The notes under the pieces are model-generated. The model was not told the DNA's origin and did no database searches. It saw only the letters and a list, made by a program, of their open reading frames with translations. A DNA stretch of 64,000 bases from Eubacteriales bacterium (GTDB lineage Bacteria; Bacillota; Clostridia; Lachnospirales; Lachnospiraceae), in NCBI GenBank assembly GCA_030537195.1, contig JAUNOK010000004.1, forward strand, positions 62,001-126,000, read 5' to 3'. The translations under genes were made by a program, and so were the position numbers. This document shows, one piece after another, positions 17,207 to 26,018 of this stretch; positions within the stretch are counted from its first letter, which is position 1; every line of letters begins with the position of its first letter.

Positions 17207-19105
17207 CTACGCTGATATGCTCTTACCAGTATACAACTGATAATATCTGCCCTTTTCTTCCATGAGCTGGTCGTGTGTTCCACGCTCGATAATTCTTCCC
17301 TGCTCCATAACCATAATACAATCTGCATTGCGGACTGTAGAAAGTCTGTGGGCAATAACAAATGATGTTCTTCCTGACATAAGCGCATCCATACCCTTCT
17401 GGACAAGACGCTCTGTTCTTGTATCAATAGATGAAGTAGCTTCGTCAAGAATAAGTACAGGAGGGTCTGCAACGGCTGCTCTTGCAATTGCAAGAAGCTG
17501 TCTCTGTCCCTGACTTAAGTTAGCACCACCGCCATGAAGCACAGTGTTATAGCCATCAGGAAGTCTCTTAATGAATCCATCAGCATTAGCAAGTCTTGCT
17601 GCCGCGATACATTCAGCGTCACTCGCCTCAAGTCTTCCATATCTGATATTGTCCATAATTGTACCTGTAAAGAGATTCGTATCCTGAAGAACGATACCAA
17701 GACTTCGTCTTAAATCATCCTTCTTGATTTTATTGATGTTAATTCCATCATATCTGATCTTTCCGTCCTGAATATCATAGAATCGGTTGATAAGATTAGT
17801 GATTGTAGTCTTTCCTGCACCTGTACTTCCGACAAATGCAATCTTCTGTCCCGGTGTAGCATACATTTTAATATCGTGAAGTACCATCTTGTCCGGATTG
17901 TAACCGAAGTCAACTCCGTCAAATGTTACATCACCGGCAAGTCTTCTGTATTCAGCACTATTGCCGTCCTTTGCAGGCTTCTTCCAAGCCCACATCTCAG
18001 TATTTTCCTCAGTCTCGATAAGCTCATTGTTCTTGTTGTATCTTACATTTACAAGCTCAACAAAACCTTCATCAACCTCTGGCTTCTCGTCACATAAATC
18101 AAATACTCTTCCAGCACCAGCCATCGCCATAACGATACTGCTCACCTGCTGGCTTATCTGGGTTACAGGCTGCGTAAAGCTCTTATTAAGACTTAAGAAA
18201 GCAACAAGTGTACCAATAGTAAGTCCTGAAAAATCACTCAGGGCAAGAATACCACCAACTATTGCACATAAAACATAGCTGATATTACCGATATTACTAT
18301 TAACAGGCATTGTAATATTGGCAATCTTATTCGCATTGTTGGCACTATCACGAAGCCTGTTGTTAATCTCCTTAAACTGCTCAATACTCTTATCCTCATG
18401 GCAGAACACCTTAACAACCTTCTGCCCTTCCATCATTTCCTCGATATAGGCATTAACCTTACCGATATCTTTCTGCTGTTCAATGAAATACTTTCCAGAA
18501 ACTGCACTCAGCTTGGAAGTTACATAAAGCATGATAATTACCATCACAACCGATACGATTGTAAGCGGAATATCAAGAACAATCATACTTACAAATGTAG
18601 ATACAAGTGTAATGCATGAATTGATAACCTGAGGTATACTCTGGCTTATAAGCTGTCTTAATGTGTCGATATCATTAGTATATACTGACATGATATCGCC
18701 GTGTGCATGAGTATCAAAATACTTAATAGGAAGTGATTCCATGTTAGTAAACAACTCTAATCTTAACTTCTTCAAAGTTCCCTGACCAACATTTACCATA
18801 ATTCTGTTATAGCCATATGAACATAATACTCCAACCATAAGAACTGCACCCAGCTTGATAAGTGCGCCCGCAAGCGGTGCATAATCATGTACTGCCGACT
18901 GTGTCAGAGGAATAATGTAGCTGTCAATAAGCTTCTGGATAAACAGTGTTGCAACCAAAGTTGTAAGTGCTGAAACAAGTATGCACACAAGCACTGCTAT
19001 GCAGGAAAACTTATAATTCTTTAAAATATATCCAAGCAGCCTCTTCATAAGAGGAAGCGGATTTTCTTTATTCTTCTTATTCTTCATATCAATATTCTTA
19101 TCCAT
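17207..19105 (-). CDS. Heterodimeric ABC exporter, subunit with canonical ATP site residues
   Basis: A 632-aa ABC half-transporter: six membrane segments in the first 340 residues, then a nucleotide-binding domain with Walker A GSTGAGKTT, Q-loop IVLQDTN, signature LSQGQRQ, Walker B LILDEATSSID and H-loop VIAHRLST. Walker B Glu and switch His are intact. The signature reads LSQGQ instead of LSGGQ. Its partner, encoded just upstream, has the complementary changes, as in TM287/288-type and BmrCD-type multidrug exporters. An insert of about 25 residues (YNKNNELIETEENTEMWAWK) precedes the ATPase domain. I set the start at the ATG at 19105, after AGGAGGC. The longer open frame has no ribosome site. 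Confidence 0.94.
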   Translation of the reverse strand: MDKNIDMKNKKNKENPLPLMKRLLGYILKNYKFSCIAVLVCILVSALTTLVATLFIQKLIDSYIIPLTQSAVHDYAPLAGALIKLGAVLMVGVLCSYGYNRIMVNVGQGTLKKLRLELFTNMESLPIKYFDTHAHGDIMSVYTNDIDTLRQLISQSIPQVINSCITLVSTFVSMIVLDIPLTIVSVVMVIIMLYVTSKLSAVSGKYFIEQQKDIGKVNAYIEEMMEGQKVVKVFCHEDKSIEQFKEINNRLRDSANNANKIANITMPVNSNIGNISYVLCAIVGGILALSDFSGLTIGTLVAFLSLNKSFTQPVTQISQQVSSIVMAMAGAGRVFDLCDEKPEVDEGFVELVNVRYNKNNELIETEENTEMWAWKKPAKDGNSAEYRRLAGDVTFDGVDFGYNPDKMVLHDIKMYATPGQKIAFVGSTGAGKTTITNLINRFYDIQDGKIRYDGININKIKKDDLRRSLGIVLQDTNLFTGTIMDNIRYGRLEASDAECIAAARLANADGFIKRLPDGYNTVLHGGGANLSQGQRQLLAIARAAVADPPVLILDEATSSIDTRTERLVQKGMDALMSGRTSFVIAHRLSTVRNADCIMVMEQGRIIERGTHDQLMEEKGRYYQLYTGKSISA

Positions 19106-19115
19106 ACTTTGCCTC

Positions 19116-20861
19116 CTATTCTGCTGCCTCGTCAAAATCGCCGCCGCCCTGTGTCTGGACATCGTAGATTTCGCGGTAAACCTTATTGTTTTCAACAAGA
19201 TTTTCGTGAGTATCAAAACCACTCACACAGCCATTCTCAAGAACTAATATTCTGTCTGCGTCCTGAATACTTGAGATTCTCTGCGATACGATAATCTTGG
19301 TAGTTCCCGGTATCTTTGTTGCAAATGCTTTCTTAATCTTAGCGTCTGTGGCTGTATCAACAGCACTTGTTGAATCATCAAGAATAAGGACCTTAGGGTG
19401 CTTAAGCAGTGCTCTTGCGATACAGAGTCTCTGTCTCTGACCACCGGAAACATTGCTTCCGCCCTGCTCAATCCATGTATTGTATTTGTCAGGCATTCTT
19501 TCAATAAACTCATCTGCACAAGCCTGACGGCATGCCTCAATACACTCCTCCTCAGACGCATTTTCATCGCCCCATCTTAAATTATCAAGAATAGTTCCTG
19601 AGAAAAGCACATTTTTCTGAAGAACAACCGAAACCTCATTACGAAGAGTTTCAAGGTCATAATCTCTTACATCAATTCCGCCTACGCACACTGAACCGTC
19701 CTTAACATCGTATAGACGGCTTATAAGATTAACGAAGCTTGACTTACCACAGCCGGTTCCACCGATAATACCGATTGTCTCACCTGCATTAATATGGATA
19801 TCAATATCCTCAAGGGCGTCTTTGTCGCTGTCTTTCTTATATGTGAAGTTCACATGGTTGAAATCGATTCTTCCATCAGGAACTTCCATAACAGGATTCT
19901 CTGGGTCAATAATATCAGCCTTCTCATTGAGAACCTCTGCGATTCGTCTTGCACTCGCTGCACTCATTGATACCATAACAAATATCATAGAAAGCATCAT
20001 AAGTGACATCATCATGCTCATTACATAACTAAACATTGAAGTCAGGTTACCTGTTGTCATAGTTCCATCAGCAATAAAATGTGCCGCAAACCATGAAAGC
20101 GCAATAATACTTCCGTATATAACGAACATCATAATAGGATTGTTAAACGCAAGCCATGATTCTGCCTTAACAAATGTCTTGTAAAGATTCTCGGCAGCCT
20201 TAGTAAATTTCTTATTCTCATGGTCTTCTCTTACAAATGCTTTGACAACCCTTATTCCTGTAACATTCTCCTGAACGCTTGCATTTAAGTCATCATATTT
20301 AGCAAAACCCTCTGTAAAGATAGGTGTTACCTTAAATATAATGAAGAAAAGCGCACAGCCAAGAAGAATAAGTGCACCTAAGAATATAAGACTTAATGTA
20401 GGATTGATGATGAAACACATAACCATACTACATATCATCATAAGTGGTGCTCTTACTGCAATTCTAAGAATCATCTGGTATGCATTCTGCACATTTGTAA
20501 CATCAGTAGTCATACGGGTAATAAGACCTGCTGTGCTGTATTTGTCGATATTAGAGAATGCAAAATTCTGGATATTCGAATATATTCCTTCTCTTAAATT
20601 ACATGCAAATCCGGTCGACGCAGAAGCCGCATATTTTCCTGCCTGAATTCCGCAGAAAAGACTTATAAATGCAAGCACAATCATAAGTCCGCCGTACATG
20701 AACACCTTGCTCATGTCCCCGGCCTGAATACCCTTATCGATAATACTTGCCGTAACAAACGGAATAAGTATTTCCATAAGAACTTCAACAATTATGTATA
20801 TTGGTGTTTTTATCGAGTCTTTCTTATATTCACCAATATAAGCTGATAAAGTTTTTAACAT
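19116..20861 (-). CDS. Heterodimeric ABC exporter, subunit with degenerate ATP site residues
   Basis: A 581-aa ABC half-transporter with six membrane segments followed by an ATPase domain. Walker A GGTGCGKSS and signature VSGGQRQ are canonical. Walker B ends in Asp instead of the catalytic Glu (LILDDSTSAVD), and the switch His is replaced by Gln (VSQRISS). This is the expected pattern of the non-hydrolytic site in a heterodimeric exporter. The gene follows marR with a 7-nt overlap (ATGTTAA) and precedes the partner by 10 bp, so the three form one operon. The substrate is probably a drug or other toxic amphiphile sensed by the MarR protein (inference). Confidence 0.94.
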   Translation of the reverse strand: MLKTLSAYIGEYKKDSIKTPIYIIVEVLMEILIPFVTASIIDKGIQAGDMSKVFMYGGLMIVLAFISLFCGIQAGKYAASASTGFACNLREGIYSNIQNFAFSNIDKYSTAGLITRMTTDVTNVQNAYQMILRIAVRAPLMMICSMVMCFIINPTLSLIFLGALILLGCALFFIIFKVTPIFTEGFAKYDDLNASVQENVTGIRVVKAFVREDHENKKFTKAAENLYKTFVKAESWLAFNNPIMMFVIYGSIIALSWFAAHFIADGTMTTGNLTSMFSYVMSMMMSLMMLSMIFVMVSMSAASARRIAEVLNEKADIIDPENPVMEVPDGRIDFNHVNFTYKKDSDKDALEDIDIHINAGETIGIIGGTGCGKSSFVNLISRLYDVKDGSVCVGGIDVRDYDLETLRNEVSVVLQKNVLFSGTILDNLRWGDENASEEECIEACRQACADEFIERMPDKYNTWIEQGGSNVSGGQRQRLCIARALLKHPKVLILDDSTSAVDTATDAKIKKAFATKIPGTTKIIVSQRISSIQDADRILVLENGCVSGFDTHENLVENNKVYREIYDVQTQGGGDFDEAAE

Positions 20862-21310
20862 TTCTTACACTTCCTTTCACAGTTATTCACATCATCGTAC
20901 ACTTTTTGTAACAGACGGTGTAATTCTTCTTTTTCATCAGCGGAAAGTGCTGACAAAAACCATTTCTCTTTCTCAAGCATAGCCTTGCCTGCATGAACGC
21001 ACATGGCTCTGCCTTTGTCTGTTATTCTCACATGCTTGACTCTCTTATCCGATGGGTCATAGAAACTTTCTATCATTCCCTTCTTTTCAAGTCTCGCTGC
21101 TGTTCCCGCTATTGTCGCCTGAGCTACGCCAAAATGCTTCTCAAGCTCCTTAAGCGTAATACATTCATCTTTAGTTTCATTAATAATAATCAGCATCTTA
21201 ACCTGCGAAGATGTCATGTCATCTTCTCTTAACTTCTCATTGGCACATCTTCCAAGAATATCATTAAGACGCTTTATAAGTTCTCCGCAATGGAGTGACT
21301 CTCGTTGCAT
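20855..21310 (-). CDS. MarR-family transcriptional regulator of the ABC exporter
   Basis: A 151-aa winged-helix MarR repressor. It has TLKELEKHFGVAQATIAGTAARLEKKGMI (recognition helix region, about 54-82), the wing DPSDKRVKHVRITDKGR, and helical dimer ends. A Cys-rich tail (NNCERKCKKC) could sense metal or oxidant (inference). The start is set at the ATG at 21310, which follows AAGGAAG. A longer open frame to 21412 would run into the promoter. It is the first gene of the exporter operon, and its probable operator is the palindrome inside its own promoter. Confidence 0.92.
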   Translation of the reverse strand: MQRESLHCGELIKRLNDILGRCANEKLREDDMTSSQVKMLIIINETKDECITLKELEKHFGVAQATIAGTAARLEKKGMIESFYDPSDKRVKHVRITDKGRAMCVHAGKAMLEKEKWFLSALSADEKEELHRLLQKVYDDVNNCERKCKKC

Positions 21311-21383
21311 GATAGCTTCCTTTCTTAATAGAATGACATCTACGCCTGCCATTCTTATGATAAAATTCTCAAGTAGCTTTGCT

Positions 21384-21412
21384 ATAATACAAAAATGACA
21401 GCACGCTGTCAA
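21384..21412 (-). promoter_or_regulatory. marR-ABC promoter with a MarR-type operator in the spacer
   Basis: On the minus strand: TTGACA (21412-21407), exact 17-bp spacer, TATTAT (21389-21384). The perfect 16-bp palindrome TGACAGCACGCTGTCA at 21396-21411 fills the spacer and overlaps the -35 box. Position and symmetry fit autorepression by the MarR protein. Confidence 0.75.
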
Positions 21413-21429
21413 TAGCGTGCTGTCATTTT
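21391..21429 (-). terminator. Terminator of the second phosphofructokinase, overlapping the marR promoter
   Basis: A 15-bp stem (21391... ATGACAGCACGC with GCGTGCTGTCATTTT at 21415-21429), 8-nt loop TGTCAATA, and a T run on the minus strand after the stem. The same bases carry the -35 box and operator of the marR operon. Confidence 0.8.
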
Positions 21430-21450
21430 ATTTTTATTTAATATTTAATG

Positions 21451-22680
21451 CTATCTGTAATAAGCAGGCTTAAGATGAACCGGAACACCATCTGAATACT
21501 CTGCAATATTAGTTCCCTGGATAAGTGGTCTTGCATACTTAATATACTCCTCAGAAATATCCGTTCCGTCTGCAGTTATCCACTCTGCCGGAAACTTCTT
21601 TTCCTTATTGCATATCTCATTCACATCTGCAAGTCCGTAATTAATCTCATATCCATTAGTATCATCTCTTACAAATGTCACCATCTTTCCAGTCTCACCG
21701 TTAAGAGCTGCAACAACCGCTGCCTTTCCTGCCTTTTCGGCTTCTTCAATATCTGTCGCGGAAGCGAGAAGTGAAGAACATCTCTGTGGAAGATTAAGCT
21801 CAATGATTCTGCATTTGATTCCAAATTCTGCTTTAACATAATTCTCAAGATACTTTCCACATCCTGTAAGCATTTTATGTCCGAATCCATCAACCGATGC
21901 TGCGTCTGCATATTCACATATGAATCTGCCGTCTTTGTCCGCAATTCCTTCTGATACACATACAACAACAGCAGTTTCCTGCTCTAGTGCATCCTTAAGC
22001 GACTTCTTGAATTCTTCCATATCAAATGCATGCTCCGGCATATATATAAGATAAGGATTTCTGCTGTACTCTGTTCTTGCAAGTACTGACGCTGCTGTAA
22101 CCCAGCCAGCATGCCTTCCCATAAGTTCAACAATTGTCACAGATGGATGTGCATAGCATGTTGCGTCAAGTATAATTTCTCTTAATGTTGAGGCAACATA
22201 TTTAGCAGTTGAACCATACCCCGGAGTGTGGTCTGTCATAACAAGGTCGTTATCAATCGTCTTAGGTACACCTATAAATCTTATGTCCGATTTCTTCAAT
22301 AACGCCACTCTTGATAACTTCGACACCGTATCCATTGAATCATTGCCGCCAATATAGAATACATATCCAATGTTCATCTGTGCAAATGCGTCAAATAATT
22401 TATCATACACCTTATCGCCTAAATCTTCTGGAAGCATGTACCTGCAGCTTCCAAGAAAAGAAGCTGGTGTTGTCTTTAATCTTTCAATCGGCTCATTATC
22501 TGCCACCTCAGAAAGATTAATAAAATTGCCTGCCAGAAATCCTTCAATTCCATGCACCATGCCATACACAGTGCCAACATTTTCCTTATTCCTAAGTCCT
22601 TCCTCAATCACACCATACAAAGATGAATTAATAACCGCTGTCGGTCCGCCTGACTGACCCACCAGAATATTCTTTAACAT
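21451..22680 (-). CDS. pfp: 6-phosphofructokinase, pyrophosphate-type, second copy
   Basis: A 409-aa paralogue of the enzyme at 15917-17140, with the same donor markers: GGNDSMD (about 111-117) and PKTIDNDL with Lys before the catalytic TIDND. GRHAGWVTAASVLA replaces GRNAGWLTAAAALA in the substrate loop. The two copies differ along their whole length, so this is not a recent duplication. One may work in the gluconeogenic direction or on another sugar phosphate such as sedoheptulose 7-phosphate (inference). The start is after AGGAGGC. It is monocistronic, with its own promoter and terminator. Confidence 0.92.
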   Translation of the reverse strand: MLKNILVGQSGGPTAVINSSLYGVIEEGLRNKENVGTVYGMVHGIEGFLAGNFINLSEVADNEPIERLKTTPASFLGSCRYMLPEDLGDKVYDKLFDAFAQMNIGYVFYIGGNDSMDTVSKLSRVALLKKSDIRFIGVPKTIDNDLVMTDHTPGYGSTAKYVASTLREIILDATCYAHPSVTIVELMGRHAGWVTAASVLARTEYSRNPYLIYMPEHAFDMEEFKKSLKDALEQETAVVVCVSEGIADKDGRFICEYADAASVDGFGHKMLTGCGKYLENYVKAEFGIKCRIIELNLPQRCSSLLASATDIEEAEKAGKAAVVAALNGETGKMVTFVRDDTNGYEINYGLADVNEICNKEKKFPAEWITADGTDISEEYIKYARPLIQGTNIAEYSDGVPVHLKPAYYR

Positions 22681-22711
22681 ACCTGTGCCTCCTGATTTGT
22701 TATACGTCTTT

Positions 22712-22745
22712 TTTCCGTTGCCGTTGCCGTTGCGTTTGCTGTTGC
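22712..22745. repeat. Short CCGTTG tandem repeat in the second pfp leader
   Basis: Three near-perfect hexamers CCGTTG, followed by decayed copies (CGTTTG, CTGTTG), lie in the transcribed leader. They may be subject to slippage. Confidence 0.6.
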
Positions 22746-22749
22746 TTAG

Positions 22750-22796
22750 ATTGTATCACCTGCGGATTATTGATTGCAACATGATACCTATAGGTA
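22750..22796 (-). promoter_or_regulatory. Promoter of the second pfp, with a palindrome upstream
   Basis: Minus-strand TTGCAA (22779-22774), 18-bp spacer, TACAAT (22755-22750). A perfect 12-bp palindrome TACCTATAGGTA is at 22785-22796. Another half site, TATAGGTA, follows on the dtd side. The position upstream of the -35 box would suit an activator. Confidence 0.5.
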
Positions 22797-22839
22797 GTCG
22801 CATTTTTAATTTTCTTATAGGTACATTTCCTCCAACGAG

Positions 22840-22868
22840 TTGACACATCCCCGCTAAGCGTATAATAT
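22840..22868 (+). promoter_or_regulatory. dtd promoter
   Basis: TTGACA at 22840-22845 with TATAAT at 22861-22866 (15-bp spacing) or TAATAT at 22863-22868 (17-bp spacing). The ATG lies about 33 bp beyond, after AAGGAG. Confidence 0.65.
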
Positions 22869-22898
22869 TCAGTTATTCACACATTTAAGGAGTTTAAT

Positions 22899-23345
22899 AT
22901 GAGATTCGTAATACAGCGTGTTAATCATGCAAATGTTAAGATAGACGGCGAAGTTGTTGGAAGTATCGGACATGGTCTTCTGATTCTTTTCGGAGCTGGT
23001 CAGGGCGATACTGAGGAAATGCTTCCAAAATATGTAGATAAAATATGCAAAATGCGTATTTTTCAGGACGAGAACGACAAAACTAATCTGTCTCTGGCAG
23101 ATGTTGGCGGTGAACTGCTTATCGTGAGCCAGTTCACACTATACGCAGATTGCCGCAAGGGCAACCGCCCAAGCTTTATTAATGCCGGCGCGCCTGATAT
23201 GGCTAATGACCTTTATGAAAAATTTGTGGCAATGTGCCGTGAGCGTGTTCCTAAAGTGGAAACCGGCAGATTCGGTGCTGATATGAAGGTCAGTCTTGAG
23301 AACGACGGTCCATTCACAATACTGATAGATAGCGAGGATTTCTGA
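22899..23345 (+). CDS. dtd: D-aminoacyl-tRNA deacylase
   Basis: A 148-aa DTD enzyme of normal length. It removes D-amino acids (and glycine from tRNA-Ala) mischarged onto tRNA. The catalytic motifs [17 protein letters not shown] (77-93) and NDGPFTI near the end (NxGPVT-type, here Phe for Val) are visible. MRFVIQRV at the start is typical. The next gene begins 2 bp after the stop, so the two are cotranscribed. Confidence 0.96.
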   Translation: MRFVIQRVNHANVKIDGEVVGSIGHGLLILFGAGQGDTEEMLPKYVDKICKMRIFQDENDKTNLSLADVGGELLIVSQFTLYADCRKGNRPSFINAGAPDMANDLYEKFVAMCRERVPKVETGRFGADMKVSLENDGPFTILIDSEDF

Positions 23346-23346
23346 T

Positions 23347-23619
23347 ATGTTTAGAATGTGGTGTAAAATATTTGACGACAGACAGCATCTAATCAAAGAC
23401 ACTGTTATTAAAAATGCGGATCCTAATTTAAACAGAACCCGCAAAATATTCGCTGCTATTCATGACGCATGCTATGAATTCGACCTTGCCGAACCAATCT
23501 GGCTTGATTCAAATGTTTCAGAATTCCAGCGCCACTCGAAAGTACGCTTCACTAAAGATAACTTTGTTGAAGATATCGAATTTGCTTATATGGAAATTGA
23601 GGTTATTGAGGAAGATTAG
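23347..23619 (+). CDS. Small conserved-looking hypothetical protein
   Basis: A 90-aa soluble, acidic protein that I do not recognise with certainty. It starts one base after the dtd stop (TGATATG), reads MFRMWCKIFDDRQHLIKDTV, and ends in an acidic stretch EVIEED. No signal peptide or membrane segment is present. Tight coupling to dtd, AT content and codon use like its neighbour all argue that it is real. Function unknown. Confidence 0.7.
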   Translation: MFRMWCKIFDDRQHLIKDTVIKNADPNLNRTRKIFAAIHDACYEFDLAEPIWLDSNVSEFQRHSKVRFTKDNFVEDIEFAYMEIEVIEED

Positions 23620-23632
23620 GATAGGAGGACAT

Positions 23633-23655
23633 ATAACCTGCCCTCCTGTTTTATT
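23633..23655 (+). terminator. Terminator after dtd operon
   Basis: AGGAGG (23633-23638) and CCTCCT (23642-23647 region) can pair, followed by GTTTTATTT. A modest hairpin. Confidence 0.5.
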
Positions 23656-25513
23656 TAGTCTTAACTCTTACCTTCTTTCCTGAAAATGCAATTCCAAATT
23701 TCAGGATATCATTAATTCCTTCCTGCTTCATCTCAGAATCATATCTCATATTATCAATCTGAGTCAGTGCCTCATCTGCAAATGTATCAAGTGAATCTGC
23801 ACTCAATCCATTCTTCCATTTTAATTCCAATATAATTCCCGGATACCTGTTTTCTCTTGGAATAAGGCTGATATCATATCTTCCATCACCGGATTCCCTG
23901 TTGGATTTAATCTTGTACTGGTTATCCATCAATGCAATCAGCCCCAGCATTAAACCATGATAAAAGCCCTCTGCTCCTCCATCATAAAAACTTATAGATT
24001 TATCCATGTATTCAGATATTGCAATCTGCAATTTTTTATAATCATTTGCATAAAGACTCTCTGCAATCTTGTTAGCAGTAGTTCTTGTGATAGCACCTAT
24101 CTGCAGCAAATGTGACAAAATTTCATTCTTGTAAACTGCTGCGATTTCCCTGTTAGGAATGGAAACTTCGCACAGATATGAACCATCTGCCTGCAAATCT
24201 TTTCTCGGTGTTTTCAGATATCCTGCCACTAACAACAGACTGTATATATTAGCTGGGTCATCTGCAATCGACCTGTATACAACATTCTGATCAATTCTGG
24301 CGATAACAGGCTCTCCCTGTAAAAGTGCATAAAGTCTCTCCGTTATGTCATCAGTGGCAATTCCTAGTACATCTTCAAGAATCTCATTCTTTCCTGTATT
24401 AACCCAATAAGCCTGCGGAATACCGCCTTTAGAAATATAATTGATAACCGACCATGGATTGTATATCTCCTCGTTACCAAATAAATATCCATCATACCAT
24501 TCCTTCAGTTCATCTTCCTTATCGGACATGCCATAATATTCAAGCATCTCACTTACTTCATCACCTGTAAATCCGAAGAAGCTGTCATACTCTTCATCCA
24601 TGACTGAATTAACTGTCAGATTATTAAGTCCGCTAAATATACTTTCCTGAGCAATACGAAGAATTCCCGTAAGAAATCCATACGAAAGATTTCTGTTATC
24701 TTTAAATGCTCCTGAGAAGAAATTTCTCATAAATCCAATAATCTCATCATAGAAATCTTTTGAATATCCTTCCTGTATAGGCGTATCGTATTCATCAATT
24801 ATAATAATCGGTGCCTTGCCATAATGCACAGCCAGCATTTTGGACAAACGCTCAAGTGCAGAAGTAAGCTCAACTTCATTGGCTGTGCCATTAAGAAGCT
24901 TTAAAAAATATTCCTTTTCATACTCTGACAGTTTATCACTGCCAAGCAATTCCTGATGTCGTCCAAATTCTTCCTGTAAAAGTCCTCTAATCTTATCAAT
25001 CGTTGCCTGCCATGTATCAAATTTAACATCTTTAAATGTAAGAAAAATCACAGGATACTTGCCCTGATGTGAACGATATTCCTCCCCACACTGCCAGATT
25101 GCCTGATTTTTAAAATATTTGCTTGTATCCTCATCAGATATCTCAAAGAAAACCCTTAACATATCCATATTCAGGGTCTTTCCAAATCTCCTCGGTCTTG
25201 TAAACAATGATACCAATGGCTTCTGGTCAAGAAATTCCTTGATTAATAACGTCTTATCTACATAATAATATTCTGACTGCGCACGCACATAATCTGATAT
25301 CCCAATAGGAAGTGCCTTCAAGCCCTTTCGTCCGGATTTCTTTACATACTTTCCCGTTGAAACCCTTTTATCAGCAGGTTTTTCTGCATCATCAGGAATT
25401 CTCCATGTTCCATTCTCCTTAACAGCCCCAGCCACTTTTCCTTTTTTGCACATATCATTCACAGCTCTTGAAGAAATTCCCCATTCTGCAGCTTTCTCTT
25501 TACAACTTTTCAT
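23651..25513 (-). CDS. AAA-ATPase-like protein with HTH-like N-terminus and PD-(D/E)XK nuclease-like C-terminus
   Basis: A 620-aa protein of the AAA-ATPase-like (PF09820) plus PDDEXK_9 (PF08011) architecture, common in many copies in gut anaerobes. An N-terminal DNA-binding-like segment (KEKAAEWGISSRAVNDMCKK, GTWRIPDDAEKP) comes first. Then comes the domain start LPIGISDYVRAQSEYYYVDKT, a Walker A-like FTRPRRFGKT, Walker B-like IIIIDEYDTP, and a C-terminal nuclease-like DISLIP...GIILELKWK (D, then E-x-K). The biological role of this family is unknown. I chose the ATG at 25513, after AGGGGG. Upstream lie four phased repeats over its promoter, and the HTH-like N-terminus could bind them (inference). 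Confidence 0.88.
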   Translation of the reverse strand: MKSCKEKAAEWGISSRAVNDMCKKGKVAGAVKENGTWRIPDDAEKPADKRVSTGKYVKKSGRKGLKALPIGISDYVRAQSEYYYVDKTLLIKEFLDQKPLVSLFTRPRRFGKTLNMDMLRVFFEISDEDTSKYFKNQAIWQCGEEYRSHQGKYPVIFLTFKDVKFDTWQATIDKIRGLLQEEFGRHQELLGSDKLSEYEKEYFLKLLNGTANEVELTSALERLSKMLAVHYGKAPIIIIDEYDTPIQEGYSKDFYDEIIGFMRNFFSGAFKDNRNLSYGFLTGILRIAQESIFSGLNNLTVNSVMDEEYDSFFGFTGDEVSEMLEYYGMSDKEDELKEWYDGYLFGNEEIYNPWSVINYISKGGIPQAYWVNTGKNEILEDVLGIATDDITERLYALLQGEPVIARIDQNVVYRSIADDPANIYSLLLVAGYLKTPRKDLQADGSYLCEVSIPNREIAAVYKNEILSHLLQIGAITRTTANKIAESLYANDYKKLQIAISEYMDKSISFYDGGAEGFYHGLMLGLIALMDNQYKIKSNRESGDGRYDISLIPRENRYPGIILELKWKNGLSADSLDTFADEALTQIDNMRYDSEMKQEGINDILKFGIAFSGKKVRVKTK

Positions 25514-25554
25514 CTGAACCCCCTCTTTCATTCCCACCGTCAACAATATATCTT

Positions 25555-25622
25555 ACGCAAATTATAGCATTTTATGCGAAGAATATCAACTTTAGTCCGC
25601 AATATATCAGTTTTAGTGCGAA
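25555..25622 (-). promoter_or_regulatory. Promoter with four phased direct repeats ahead of the PF09820-type ATPase gene
   Basis: Minus-strand promoter TTGATA (25589-25584), 17-bp spacer, TATAAT (25566-25561). On the plus strand, related units of the form ATATCA-YTTTAGT-SCGMAA end in CGCAA/GCGAA at 25556-25560, 25576-25580, 25598-25602 and 25618-25622. The spacing is 20-22 bp, two helical turns. Two of them overlap the -35/-10 region, as expected for an autoregulatory operator. Confidence 0.7.
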
Positions 25623-25727
25623 ATCATTCTGCCTTTCATATTCATTTACAAATAAAAAGTTCGTTATATATATTTTGCTCCATAAAGATATGATATAATT
25701 AAATTCCTCACAAAGGAAGGAACTCAC

Positions 25728-26018
25728 ATGATATACACGATAGAACAAATAAAAGAAAAATGCCGGAAGGTATTTGAAAAGCAGGATTTTGTAAAAGAAG
25801 CTTATCTGTTTGGCTCATATGCAAGAGGAGAAGCAACTGAGAATAGTGACATAGATTTCATGATTGTTCTTAACAGGGCTGTAGGCATGGAATTTTTCGG
25901 ATTATATTATTATCTTCAGGAAGAGTTCGGGAAAAATGTTGATGTTATAAGCGAGAAAGAAGCCTATGAGATAATGCCAGAAAGTATTGAAAGAGATAAA
26001 TTAAAAGTCTATGGCTAG
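25728..26018 (+). CDS. Minimal nucleotidyltransferase (MNT-type)
   Basis: A 96-aa minimal nucleotidyltransferase. The core motif LFGSYARGEATENSDIDFMIVL (about residues 28-49) carries the two metal-binding Asp residues and GS pair of the pol-beta superfamily. Such MntA-like proteins are antitoxins of HEPN toxins and modify them with AMP in characterised MNT/HEPN systems. Here the HEPN gene is missing except for an eight-codon stub overlapping the stop codon. The ribosome site GGAAGGA precedes the ATG. It is an orphan unless a HEPN partner exists elsewhere. Confidence 0.88.
   Translation: MIYTIEQIKEKCRKVFEKQDFVKEAYLFGSYARGEATENSDIDFMIVLNRAVGMEFFGLYYYLQEEFGKNVDVISEKEAYEIMPESIERDKLKVYG

Noticed and set aside
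17207..20861. Possible gene duplication of a single ABC transporter
   Set aside because: The two subunits differ throughout and have complementary catalytic-site changes, which is the normal state of a heterodimeric exporter.
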